From NCBI GenBank assembly GCA_040437565.1, contig JBDOQK010000048.1, forward strand, positions 124,001 to 188,000: a stretch of DNA of 64,000 nt, written 5' to 3'. Below are positions 1-11,500 of this stretch, one piece after another. How positions within the stretch are numbered: the first letter of the stretch is position 1; every line of letters starts with the position of its first letter. Position numbers and translations under genes: made by a program. Below the pieces are notes generated by a model. It ran no database searches and was not told the origin of the DNA. It saw nothing but the letters and a program-made list of their open reading frames with translations. This DNA is from Albugo candida. Lineage: Eukaryota; Oomycota; Peronosporomycetes; Albuginales.

Positions 1-180
1 CTTCGTCAAAGCACTGGTGGAAAAGCGTTCCCCCAATGTGTTTTTGACCACTACCAGGTCGTTCCTGGAGACCCATTGGATGTAAGTACGATGGCTGGTA
101 AACTTGTTCAAGGCGTACGCACGAGGAAGGGACTGAGCGCGGACGTTCCGCCATTGGATCGATACTATGACCGCTTATAG
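1..180 (+). CDS. EEF2: Elongation factor 2, C-terminal end (partial)
   Basis: Frame 1 is open from the window edge to the TAG at 178-180 and encodes the last 59 residues of translation elongation factor 2, the GTPase that drives ribosomal translocation. The diagnostic pieces are GKAFPQCVFDHYQVVPGDP near the start and the terminal TRKGL...PPLDRYYDRL, which is the conserved domain V end of eukaryotic and archaeal EF-2. The rest of the gene, including the GTPase domain and the diphthamide loop, lies outside the window to the left. No intron is seen in this piece. The next gene on the same strand starts 153 bp downstream. Confidence 0.93.
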   Translation, partial: LRQSTGGKAFPQCVFDHYQVVPGDPLDVSTMAGKLVQGVRTRKGLSADVPPLDRYYDRL

Positions 181-333
181 GTTTATACAGTCCCTACCAC
201 CGACACCAAGTGTTCTCATTGATTGCAGGCTCATTGTGTTAGGATCAATAAAACCCGACACTTTTTCTCTAAATTTTGTTAGGAATCATGTACCGGTATA
301 CTGCCACACGGTACACTGTACCATCTCGCAGAC

Positions 334-2763
334 ATGAGCTCTCCGCATGCAAATGCATCGCTTTGTAGCGAAACGCGCGCACTTGTCACCGCCTCTACAA
401 GCACGCAAACTGAGATTTCTTCAGAGGAAGTGGCAATGCTTCCTCTCCCGGGTATGAACGTCCCAAATTCCATCAGTTTCAGTCCCGATGGACAGATTGT
501 AGCGTACTTGCAGTCGAATGAAACTGAGCTGACAAATAATCTGTACGGCGTCCACGTTCCTTCCCGCTCGAAAAGCGACTCGTTCGAAGGCCCTTTACTA
601 CTCGCAACGCCGCCAAATAGCGGCAATACGGAAGTGAATTTGTCGCTTGAGGAACGATTGCGTCGTGAACGACAGCGGCAATTGGGCGTTGGTATCACTT
701 CGTATATGTGGTCTCCTACCTCCCTGCGGTCGACACAGAGGCTCTTATACCCTCTACAGGGCGATTTATACATCCAGGAAGACGTTGGATCGGAACTTGT
801 GCTCTTATTCGATCGATTATCGACGGGAGTCGCCGGGGGAGCGATTGATCCTCAGTTTTCCCCTGATGGAAAGTACATCGCATTTGTGCAAGATCGTGAA
901 ATATATGTGATCCCTAGCACGTATCAAGACCAGACGACACCGGTGAAGGCTGTTCAAGTCACAGAAGGCGCTGGAAAACGACCTGGAGTCTCCAATGGAT
1001 TGGCATGCTTTTTGACCCAGGAAGAATTATCGCGATACCGTGGATTTTGGTGGTCACCTGATAGCACACATATCGCTTTTGAGCAAGTCGATGAGTCTGG
1101 AATCGATGAGTATCGCATCATGCATCTGGGCGATCCCACATTGGGTCGAGATGCACAGGAAGATCATCGTTATCCCTTTGCAGGAACAATGAATCCTCGA
1201 CGTCGTCTGGGGATCGTTCGGGTCCCTATCGACCAACAAGACATCAATGAGCCAGTTTGGATGCGTTTTGAGACTGTCGATCAGTCCGAGGAGGATTTTT
1301 ACATCAGTCGAGTGAATTGGCTGCCCGATCAATCGCTCGGAGTACAGCGACTGAATCGCTCTCAGACAGAGATAACGTTTATTCGCTTTGACACCAGTAC
1401 TGGGGAAGGTATCGTTCTTCTACAGGAACGCAGTTCTGTCTGGGTGAATGTCCATTATTTGTATCGAGGGCTGGAAAGTCATAAACAGAGCGGATTTCGT
1501 TTCGTTTGGGGATCCGAACGAACAGAATATATGCATTTGTACTTGTACGAATACAATGCTGACTCAATGAAGACCGAGTTTCTGGGCGCTTTAACACGGG
1601 GAGAATGGAATGTCGAGTCGATCGAAGGGATCAATTCGTCTCAAGACAAAGTCTTCTTTTCCGGTACCTTGGAATCTCCTTTGGAACGACATTTGTACGC
1701 GACTTCTCTGACCCCATTTCCGACTACCGACAATGACGAACAGAGTCCCGTGCGTCTGACCAAAGAGCAAGGAATGCATACTATCGTGATGGATCGATTC
1801 TGTCGAGCGTATGTGGATCTGTACAGTTCACTGGAAGCTCCACCTGTAGCGTATCTCGTTCGAATTCCCCAGGACGCCCACGTACTCGACCATGACGCTC
1901 TGCTTTGTATCCTCGCCGAATCTCGGTTCCCGCTCCACGATAAAGTTGAAAGTCGAGTGACAACGCTACAATGTGCTCATAAATTGCCTCCACCACGCAT
2001 CCTCTCCTTTCCTACCAGCGATGGTCAAGAGATTCTGTATGGTGCAGTTTACCTGCCAGATGCACAGATACATGGATCTGGGCCGTATCCAACGCTTGTC
2101 AGTGTGTATGGAGGACCTCACGTGCAGCGTGTGGCGCATGCGTGGACAATGACCGTCGATATGAGAGCTCAACGATTCCGGCAATTGGGGTACGCGGTGC
2201 TCAAAGTCGATAATCGTGGAAGTTACCGGCGGGGCTTGGCATTCGAAGGAGCGATTAAAAATCGTATGGGGACCATCGAGGTTCAGGATCAGCAAGACGG
2301 TGTATCAAAACTCGTAGCGGAAGGTATCACAGATCCCCAGCGTGTTGGAATATACGGCTGGAGCTATGGAGGGTACATGTCTGCCATTTCTTTGCTGAAA
2401 GCTCCAGAGACGTATAAGCTCGCAATCGCAGGAGCTCCAGTAACGAGTTGGGATGGCTACGACACATGCTACACCGAGCGATATATGTCGACGCCCGACC
2501 TCAATCAAACAGGATATCGTCAAGCGTCCGTGATGGAATTTGTCGGTCAAATGCAACCCCACCAGAAGCTGCTTCTCATTCACGGCTTGATCGACGAAAA
2601 TGTACACTTTCGCCACACTGCTCGTCTCATCAACGCATTGATTAACGCACAAAAGCCGTACGATCTCTTGCTGTTCCCTAGCGAACGGCATTCTCCGCGT
2701 CATCTCCAAGATCGGATCTACATGGAGCATTGTATCGCCAAATACGTTTTGACTCATTTGTGA
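334..2763 (+). CDS. Dipeptidyl peptidase, S9B family (cytosolic DPP8/9-like)
   Basis: Intronless 809-residue serine peptidase of the prolyl oligopeptidase clan that removes X-Pro/X-Ala dipeptides. Residues 1 to about 560 form the beta-propeller part; it contains the N-terminus-binding glutamate motif in FLTQEELSRYRGFWWSPDS, typical of DPP4/8/9. The C-terminal alpha/beta hydrolase carries the full triad: Ser677 in GWSYGGYMS, Asp754 in HGLIDENVH and His786 in ERHSPRH. There is no signal peptide or N-terminal membrane anchor, so it resembles cytosolic DPP8/9 rather than DPP4. The ATG at 334 is the first in-frame methionine, 153 bp after the EF-2 stop. The glutamate motif and the triad make the family call firm; the DPP8/9 assignment is inferred from the missing anchor and length. 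Confidence 0.93.
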   Translation: MSSPHANASLCSETRALVTASTSTQTEISSEEVAMLPLPGMNVPNSISFSPDGQIVAYLQSNETELTNNLYGVHVPSRSKSDSFEGPLLLATPPNSGNTEVNLSLEERLRRERQRQLGVGITSYMWSPTSLRSTQRLLYPLQGDLYIQEDVGSELVLLFDRLSTGVAGGAIDPQFSPDGKYIAFVQDREIYVIPSTYQDQTTPVKAVQVTEGAGKRPGVSNGLACFLTQEELSRYRGFWWSPDSTHIAFEQVDESGIDEYRIMHLGDPTLGRDAQEDHRYPFAGTMNPRRRLGIVRVPIDQQDINEPVWMRFETVDQSEEDFYISRVNWLPDQSLGVQRLNRSQTEITFIRFDTSTGEGIVLLQERSSVWVNVHYLYRGLESHKQSGFRFVWGSERTEYMHLYLYEYNADSMKTEFLGALTRGEWNVESIEGINSSQDKVFFSGTLESPLERHLYATSLTPFPTTDNDEQSPVRLTKEQGMHTIVMDRFCRAYVDLYSSLEAPPVAYLVRIPQDAHVLDHDALLCILAESRFPLHDKVESRVTTLQCAHKLPPPRILSFPTSDGQEILYGAVYLPDAQIHGSGPYPTLVSVYGGPHVQRVAHAWTMTVDMRAQRFRQLGYAVLKVDNRGSYRRGLAFEGAIKNRMGTIEVQDQQDGVSKLVAEGITDPQRVGIYGWSYGGYMSAISLLKAPETYKLAIAGAPVTSWDGYDTCYTERYMSTPDLNQTGYRQASVMEFVGQMQPHQKLLLIHGLIDENVHFRHTARLINALINAQKPYDLLLFPSERHSPRHLQDRIYMEHCIAKYVLTHL

Positions 2764-2927
2764 TATGGACGAATTTTGAGTGGCATCCGTCTACTTCGAT
2801 AGGAATTTGCAATCGGAAATGGTCGAACCGCACAATATATCGTTTTGGTGAATAAGGCGACTACAAAGATGCTAGAAATCATGTTTCAAGTTATTGAGGC
2901 ATCTATCGGTCCAGTACTACGACGCGT

Positions 2928-4293
2928 TTACGATGTCACCATGCTGACATCACCATCATCTTCCTGCTTCACATCAGCCACTTCAGCTGCGTCAATGTAA
3001 CACTGCAGCGATTCTCCTTCTACGATCGTAAATGCTTCTTTTGCTCCGACAAATGCCAACGCCAAATTATGAATACTGAGCTCCTACACACAGAACGAGT
3101 GAGTATAAAGTCTTTACAGAACGATCTTCCTACTTGATCGCCCTGTAGACATCCTCGAACTGCTTGAACCGCATGCTGGATTAGCTCTTCTTTGCTTACT
3201 ACAGCGACGCCATGAGATTCTGAGATCGATACACAGTGTCAATCCACACTCACAATTGTCAAATGTCGGGAAATGCTTCTCCAAATACGTCCGAGCCGAT
3301 TGGGATCGAGAACCAATTGCAATGGCTTTGTACTCGTAATAGTTCCCCGACGGACACGTCTGATACAAATGGACGCCTTTTTTCTACGCAATAGCATAAG
3401 TGTTGCTGGTACGTGTATTGGCTCGCTTACATCCGCTCCAGCGACCAGTAAACCGACGCCATACGGCCGGCGGACGTACGATTGAGTGCATTCTTGTTTT
3501 TCTAAGTCCTTTTTGGTAAAATAGAGTTATACACAAAACAAGGATTCGTACTATCGGCGACATCGGTGACGAGACGTCCAATTGGAATCTGACTTCCGTA
3601 TACAAATTTGTGGTTTAAACATTCCGTTCGCATATATCTGAAAATAAGAGCGTATGAGACTTTATATCGCTCCTTCTGATTGGGATAATGTACCGCGCCA
3701 ACGTGCGTGCGTCTGCATGCAATCCTGCCATTCCAATTCCCATGTATTCGTCGATTTTGTAGAGCTTCCTCTGATGTTGTGCTAACTTATCATTCTGACG
3801 CTTTATCCCGCATAAAACAACGTAATCATTCGAAGTGAGACCCAGGCATACAGACCCTTGCTTCACAGCTTCCATTGCATAATCTACTTGGTGTAGATGT
3901 CCCTGTGGACTCCAAACGGTCACGTCGGNNNNNNNNNNNNNNNNNNNNNNNNNNNNNNNNNNNNNNNNNNNNNNNNNNNNNNNNNNNNNNNNNNNNNNNN
4001 NNNNNNNNNNNNNNNNNNNNNNNNNNNNTAATGTACCGCGCCAACGTGCGTGCGTCTGCATGCAATCCTGCCATTCCAATTCCCATGTATTCGTCGATTT
4101 TGTAGAGCTTCCTCTGATGTTGTGCTAACTTATCATTCTGACGCTTTATCCCGCATAAAACAACGTAATCATTCGAAGTGAGACCCAGGCATACAGACCC
4201 TTGCTTCACAGCTTCCATTGCATAATCTACTTGGTGTAGATGTCCCTGTGGACTCCAAACGGTCACGTCGGTATCGTACGAATTCCGAAACAT
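2928..4293 (-). CDS. PSMA1: 20S proteasome subunit alpha type 1
   Basis: Alpha-ring subunit of the 20S proteasome. It starts [17 protein letters not shown], the alpha-subunit N-terminal signature, and continues [14 protein letters not shown]. Six exons can be joined by GT-AG introns of 50-56 bp: 4293-3694, 3637-3552, 3501-3431, 3383-3254, 3198-3134 and 3083-2928. Later exons give [13 protein letters not shown] and [13 protein letters not shown], both conserved in PSMA1. Exon 1 is interrupted by 100 N with a 243-bp direct repeat; removing the repeat gives 765 coding bases, exactly 255 codons (254 aa; human PSMA1 is 263). The tail is acidic (KQEDDGD), as in other PSMA1 proteins. Start at 4293 was chosen because the conserved MFRN begins there. 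It is divergent from NAXE. Confidence 0.92.
3686..4271. repeat. Assembly gap with 243-bp flanking direct repeat
   Basis: Bases 3686-3928 recur at 4029-4271, on either side of 100 N at 3929-4028. The repeat lies in PSMA1 exon 1 and intron 1. Collapsing it restores the frame, so it is an unmerged contig overlap. Confidence 0.93.
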
Positions 4294-4430
4294 TTTGCCA
4301 ATGGAAAAAGATCGGAGGGGGATCAATACCTAAATGTATGTGGTCTACGCTACCACATCAAATAATCGAAATGGTAGAAATTCAATGATACAAAATGCGT
4401 TTTAGGCTAAAGTTGCGATCCGTTGCGTAG

Positions 4431-5479
4431 TACATCACGCAGCAAAAAGCCAAGGATCTCGACATTATACTGATGGGAAAATACCGCTTCTCATTGGACC
4501 GACTGATGGAATTAGCGGGACTCAGTGTCGCGTGTGCAATCGAGAAAGAATTCCCAACAAGCCGGGCCGTTCGAAAATCCGACCTCAACGTTTTAGCGCT
4601 CGCCGGAAAAGGCAATAACGGGCAAGCAAAGCGACAATAAGACGTTTTATCGCTTCTCACGCTTTCATTTCGCAGAGGAGACGCACTGGTCGCTGCTCGT
4701 TACCTAAAGGTCTGAAGTTGGAAATGTGCAAAGTCCTGCAAGGTGCTAATGTCAATGTGAAGATGTTTGGGTACTCTCCGTCGATCTATCACCCGATGTT
4801 GAGCGATAATGAGCACATTCGCGTTTGTTTTGTGTCTGTACGCTGACAAACTGATGCAAAAATACGTTTTTAGAACCTCATTTCGCAATGCTCTGCATGG
4901 GGCATTCCGATGCTAAAGGAGTTGCCACAGCCGTAACATATGCGGTTTTCAACGAATTTGACGCGTACTCACTTTATTTGCGTCGATAGAGGCACAATCG
5001 ATCAAGAATTTGGCTTTATTTTGGACGGAATCTTTGGGTTTGGATTCAAAGGAGAGATTCGTCATCCATTCAATCAAATTATCGACCAAATCAAACGATG
5101 TCAATCAACTCGGATCATCTCTATCGATATCCCATCCGGATGGGAAGTGGATACTGGTGAGCTCACGTTCTCATTCCGACTCATTCATCGCCAATCGATC
5201 GGTGTAGGGAACATCAACGGCCAAGGTCTGGACCCTTACATGTTGATCTCCATGTCGGTCCCGAAATTGTGCGCGAAATTCCACGAAGAAAAACCCGATA
5301 CCGTCCACTACCTCGGAGGTCGCTTCATTCCCGAGTACGAATTCTCTCCTTTATCCACATCCACCGCTCAGCTTTCTTTCGTTAGAGAACTCAATGAACT
5401 TTGGTCGCTATCTCTTCCTCCATTTTCCGGATCCGAAGTATGCGTAAAGCTCAAGCCAATTGACTCGCACGTGATATAA
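4431..5479 (+). CDS. NAXE: NAD(P)H-hydrate epimerase (YjeF N domain), 5' end unresolved
   Basis: Metabolite-repair enzyme that epimerises damaged NAD(P)HX. Exons 4431-4621, 4676-4709, 4763-4822, 4874-4932, 4990-5156 and 5208-5479 join to 783 bases (260 aa plus stop). Visible motifs: RFSLDRLMELAGLSVA, LALAGKGNNGGDALVAARYLK, FILDGIFGFGFKG, SIDIPSGWEVDTG and VHYLGGRFIP, in NAXE order. The intron at 4622-4675 needs a GC-AG donor (GCAAGC); the others are GT-AG, 51-57 bp. The conserved domain opens at 4431 directly after TAG 4428-4430. An ATG at 4395 is in frame but blocked by that TAG, so either a first exon lies upstream with the TAG as splice acceptor, or the base call is wrong. The domain itself is secure; the N-terminus is not. 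Confidence 0.86.
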
Positions 5480-5586
5480 TGGCTCCATGAAAAGGATCCT
5501 ATATCGTCAAAGTAGCTCAGAATCTAATCCGATGGAATAAACACGAAAATCGATCCTTTTATTATCACATAAAAGCATCGACGAAA

Positions 5587-8500
5587 TCAACTGCGAGTTT
5601 GACTGACAACAGCCTGAGCAACAGCATAGTCTCCCGAATGGCTGATAGAGATTTTAAGCGATTCCAAGCCAATGCGTTGATACACCTCCAAAGGATACCC
5701 AGTAAGCAGCACGGAAGGCGCTCCAGAAGCTGTGAGAAAAGTCTCAATCTCACGCAAAGAAGCTCCACTTCCTTTCCATACATTCGGCTGAGAAGGAACG
5801 GCATTGGAAATAGCTTTTATCACAGCCTCTTTCGCCGCCCATCGTCCAGCGAAGCTTGCAGCTGGGTGAGGAGCGCTTTTGCAGTACGCGATCTCCTGCT
5901 CGGTGAAATTTCGACTCAGAAAATTGTCTCGATTGTCCAACGATTCAAATGTCGCAATCGGCTCCACATCAACACCAAGCCCCGTGGACCCGGAATCGAG
6001 ACCGATGCGAGAAGCTGCTTCATTAAGAGCGACAGCAATCTTTCCAGCCGAAGTACTGGCGTCCGATGTCGTCTTTGGCGCACTATTTTCAGCAATTTTA
6101 GCCTTACCAAAAACGCGACGATGAGGCTTTTGATGCGATGCTTCTTGTGCATCAAGGCTCTCTGCCGGCTCGTACCCTTCAAAACGCCATGAATGGATAT
6201 TGGAATCGTAACAAGCACGTGCAGTTGGGTCCAAATACACTTGCGATTCTTGCTCGGGTGTGTAGGGAGCAGCGTCTTTGATGTTCATATAACTCTTTTT
6301 TCCAGTGAGAGCGCGTTGTAAATGCGAATTCATTTGTGTCATTCGATGCGTTCGGGTCTCCATGTACCGTTCGACTTGGCCTTTGGAAAGAATCGACAGA
6401 AGAAGATCTGGATGCAAAAGCAGAATTTCACCTCCCGCTTGACCAAAGCCAAAGCTTTTCATCAACGCGGCTTTGATTCCATTCGTTTGGATACTGCGAT
6501 TCGGATACAACAGATAATCAAATTTTCGTAGCGATGTGCACGTATTGTCGAGACTGCGATTGCCTGGAATGATGCCGGAATTCAGCACTTGGAGTACACC
6601 ATTGAGCATCCAAGCGGCTGCAGCTCCTTTGGGATGTCCCGTGAGGTATTTCTGACAGATTACGGGAAGTGGATTACCAATCGATCGACCGAGATGACGC
6701 ATTTGCTTTTGTGTTACGTCACTCTCATTCTTATCATTGGCTTGCGTTCCCGTTCCGTGGAAGCTTACCGCTCCAATATCATCGACAGTCAAATTCCACA
6801 CACTCAATGCTCCTCGAAGCGGTGCGATATCATTACGAGATTGATAAAACTCCATTCCCCATACTTCCTGAGCCGCTTTGATCTTTCGTTCTTTCATTTG
6901 ATGGAGAAATTCGATTTGATTCGTATCGACGGAATTTAACTCTTTCGCAAACCATTGATCGATACTGAGAAGCTCCTTGTCGAATTGACGGCGTCGGACA
7001 GTAGCATCGAGAAGAGGAGATACTCTATCGGGCTCACTGCAATGAACCTCACGTGCTGTTGTCAGAATCCCTTGGCCGGGCGCTGGAACAGATCGTCCAT
7101 TCTTATCAGTGGCTGTGTTTGTGAGAGCAACAATTCCGTATATCGGACATCCCATTTCCAACGCAAGTTTTGCATCCATCAAAAGCTGAGTACCCGCTCC
7201 ATAGCTCTCCATAAAACCTCCGCGAGTACTGGAACATGGACGACACATTTCTCGAGCGTCACGACCCATTGCGATCTCATTCACTGAATCACTTGTGGCT
7301 TTCATTTGTGCGAATTCATACGCTCCTTCTTCGCCGAAATCATCGTATCCGCCGACAATCACAACACGAGCTTTACCTCGTTTGATCGTATCGACACCAG
7401 CATCGACTGATTCGGCAGCGGTTGCACACGCACCAACGGGAGTCTTAATCGGACCTGAAGAGCTCAATAAAAGCATATTCACCCATGCTGGCGGAGTATT
7501 GATAAAACATTCTTGAAGTGTGTCGCTTGGAGCCCCACGACCTAGCAATCGAAGCTGGAAAATACGACGTAAAGCACGCATACCGCCCATTCCTCCTCCC
7601 GACATGTTACCGATCTCGGAGACGTGAATGTACTGATAAAACTCGTATGGATCCACAATTCCTGCCGATATGAACGTATCCGCAGTGGATGCCAACGTGT
7701 AGAGAGTGATGGGATCCACGGAATTGGCCAAATCTTTAGGCATTCCAAGTCGTTCGATATTCCATCCCGTTGGGATCTGACCGGCGACAAATCGATCAAA
7801 TTTAAGAGCTCGTGGAATGCTCAGTACGCAGCCTTTACGCAATCGTATCATCCATGAACCACGATCGTCTTGGAAGATATCGAGATTCTCCTCTCCGATT
7901 TCATCGCGGAATAGAACGGCTTCATCGAAGGAAGCGACTTCGATAGGCGACATTTTCTTATCGATTGCGACTTGATGCAAAATGAATTTCTTCTTCGGAT
8001 CGTACCCTTCAAAAAGCTCGGGTTCCACGACACGAATGCCTGCATGCTGAAGCATGATTTCTTCATATTTCGACTTGATCAAATGATCGGGAATCATCTC
8101 ATTTGTGGTCGCATCCGCCCACGCTCCGTTCTTGTACACAATGTACCCTGTAAGCCACGCGAGTTCGATACATCCTTCCAGAGAGAATTCACCAAACGAT
8201 TCCATCTCCCAACGTGTTCGTGAATTCCCCCATGGACCCACTTCACCGAAACCAGTCACAACAATCACTTTCTCCAAATCGATCATTCCGCCCAATAAAG
8301 CTTCATTCGATGCGATTTTGACGACGTGTTTGTGATCGACTGACGGGAATGTCTCGCAGTAATAACGAGACAAATTCGCTTTTCGATCGAGGTCGTTTAC
8401 CTCAAGCAGCGTCTGAGATTGCGTTTCATTACGAGCGGCCGAGTAAATGGCTGCATTCAATTTCGATTGTTTCATAATACTGTTTCGAATATCATCGACA

Positions 8501-11500
8501 ACATCCTTGAGATTCTGAATTTGAGCCATTCCTCCGGTCAGATCGACCCAAAGTGGGCTTTCACTGGCAGCCTCGGCGATCAATGGATGTAATAACGCGC
8601 TGAGATTAAANNNNNNNNNNNNNNNNNNNNNNNNNNNNNNNNNNNNNNNNNNNNNNNNNNNNNNNNNNNNNNNNNNNNNNNNNNNNNNNNNNNNNNNNNN
8701 NNNNNNNNNNGACCCAAAGTGGGCTTTCACTGGCAGCCTCGGCGATCAATGGATGTAATAACGCGCTGAGATTAAAGCCCATTTCGACTGTGCTAAACGT
8801 ACGAACACCAAGCTTCTCAACGCCTTGCGCGACGACATTGTTACCAGACATCAATCCTGTACCTCGTGTCCACCCAATAACAGCGCCAACCACGGAGATT
8901 TGATCCGACCAAGGCTCACTCTGCCACTTATTCAGCAAACTCTCAATGCCTAATTTTGACTCGGCGTACATTCCATCACCGCCGAAATTCCCATGATTTG
9001 GAGATAAAGGAATCAAAGCAACAGCCGGTCGACTTGTGATGTTACGAGCTTGTTTCGCGCTCGCAACTTGGCCAATCAATCGGAGTGTGTTGGTGAGCAT
9101 GATACGATGTGCGAGTTCCGAACGACCATCCAAATCTGTAAGCATTCGACCTGTTTCAGGAAGAGCTGCAAATGGAATAATCACATCCAAATCGAGTTTA
9201 TGTGTGTCGTAAATGTGCTTGATCAATGCTTCCGTGTCGACTTTAGACGCCTGGTTGAATGGCATCACAATCAATCGACTTCCTCGACTTCCGTGCTCTT
9301 CGTAAATCGACTGAAAAAGTTTAGTCGTTTGAAATCCGTAGCTGCTCGTTGTCACAAACACAGTAGCACCGCCTTCCAGCAACGATTTCACGATTTCAGC
9401 ACCGATTGAATTCCTTCCACATCCGGTCACAAGAGCCACTTTGCCTACAAATGACACACCTTCTGTCGCCATTTCGTGCATGCAGCGTAACAGTGTGCAT
9501 GTCAATGCGACATCATACAATCGAATCATTGGATCCACGCTCGATGGCTTGCGTAGATGAACGTGCGGAAGTACGATCTGCTTGAGATTCTCATCGAGTC
9601 CGAATCGCAGGATCGATGACTGCTCCACCAATGTTTGTTTTCTCGCTAATGCAGCGCGATTACCGAGCGATTCACGTAGCGCCATCAATTTCTCGCCTTT
9701 ATCAATGACACGTGAGATCTGTTCGGGACTTGACATAACTTCCTCGCTTCGACCTGATGACAGCTCTGCGTCGTCGGAATGCTGACCGTCTCCATAACTG
9801 ATGAGATCGTCTTCTTCATTGACAGCTTCAAAGCCGATTGCACTCTCGAGAATCGCATTACGAACCGCGCTTTCCAGGCTCAACTTTTCAATTTCCACGG
9901 TGTACTCCAATCCTCGAGCCATTTCACGCACGTATTCGGTCGAGTCGGATACCCCGCTTCGAGGTATCTCATTGTAGACAATTTTCCCATCTTCCTGGAT
10001 CTCTACATGTGGCGCCGAGGATTCGAAAATGTGCACGTTGACAGGATCTCGTTTCATCCATTCTTGCAATTGTTCCGCAAGCAACTGAATCGCTTGCGAG
10101 TATTCGGATCGATTCTCTGATTCTGCACGCTGTTCGAAATAGCGTGTGCATTGAAGCAATTCCGGCGTCACGCGATTACACAGAAGCGGCTTGAACCATT
10201 CCAAAGGCGGTGTAGAAGTCCCTTCCATCATCGTATCGGCACGTGTATTGATCCACTTACTCATCATCATAAAGTGATTCCGCAGACTTGAGGAATTCGC
10301 AATTAAAAGAGGTGACGTTGTCGTTGCTTCATTCAGTGTGTGGTAATACAACTCGAACGCGTCTTGAAGCGCCCAGCTCCAAAAACTGTCGTACACACGC
10401 TCCTTTTTCGCATCGAATTTGCCCTGTATTCCCGCGCCATATACTTCACCGTGCTCGGACGTCCACACGGCCATGGACGATTCCACTTGTTCACGCAATG
10501 TCGCTTCCATTTCGAGCTTTCGATGCCAATCCAAATGATCTTTTCCGAGAAATTCGCTTGCAACTACACTTTGCTCTTCGATCATCGCCTTTAATTTCTT
10601 CTCAAATTCCGTCGGACCTGCCGATGCGCCCATCATCGAAGACATCATTCCATTGGGCATCGAAGCTTGCAGCTTGGAACGGTATGGAATATCGACATTC
10701 TCCCATTTTCCATAATCGTCGGTGACTTCATCAAGCCACTTTTTTGTCGCAGTGTCATTGCTAAGACGCTGTTTTGGTCGATACAGCAGCGAATGGATCA
10801 ACACGCTTTCAATGCGCCCAGGAGGAAGACATCGCTCTCTCGATAAATGCTGACGCACCGCTGTTATTCCAAATCCACCGGGAAGTCTGCTTGCATACAT
10901 TTTCGCAATCATCGCACTGCTCACTTTACCAGGCGACGAGTAATTGACAGCTTTACCAGCCAGATCGGATAATGTCATCTCACCTGCATCGTCATAACTC
11001 GACCCGAATTCATTCGCGAGATCTCCGACAACTTCGTTCTGAAGCGCGGATTTCCCTCCACACAAACTGTTGATCGATGACGATTCGAGGACTTGAGCGT
11101 AAGGCTTTTGCACTTTGACAGCGACCAGTACCCTTATGACGTGTTTTGCATGCACAGGCTGATCGCTAACGTTTGGAATTGCAGCTGCTTGCGGCATAAA
11201 AAACATCGAATTGGAAGGTCCAACCGCGTTCGCGGAAGGACGAGCTAACGAGATGCCTGCGTACGTCGCGTAATGATCCACACACGAATCCAACCACTTT
11301 TCAGCTACTTGTTCATTTTTCAATCGAGCTTTTGGAGCTTCGGTGCACGCGAATACCAACACGGTATCGACAAGACCGGGTCCAAGACCTCGTGATTCCG
11401 TGAGATAGCTGCGCACTTTTGACACGGTGAAGCCGCCCGGCATTTTATTTGTGAGCATTTGTCCGATCAGAGACGATGATACACTGCCCAGTTTCTTGTA

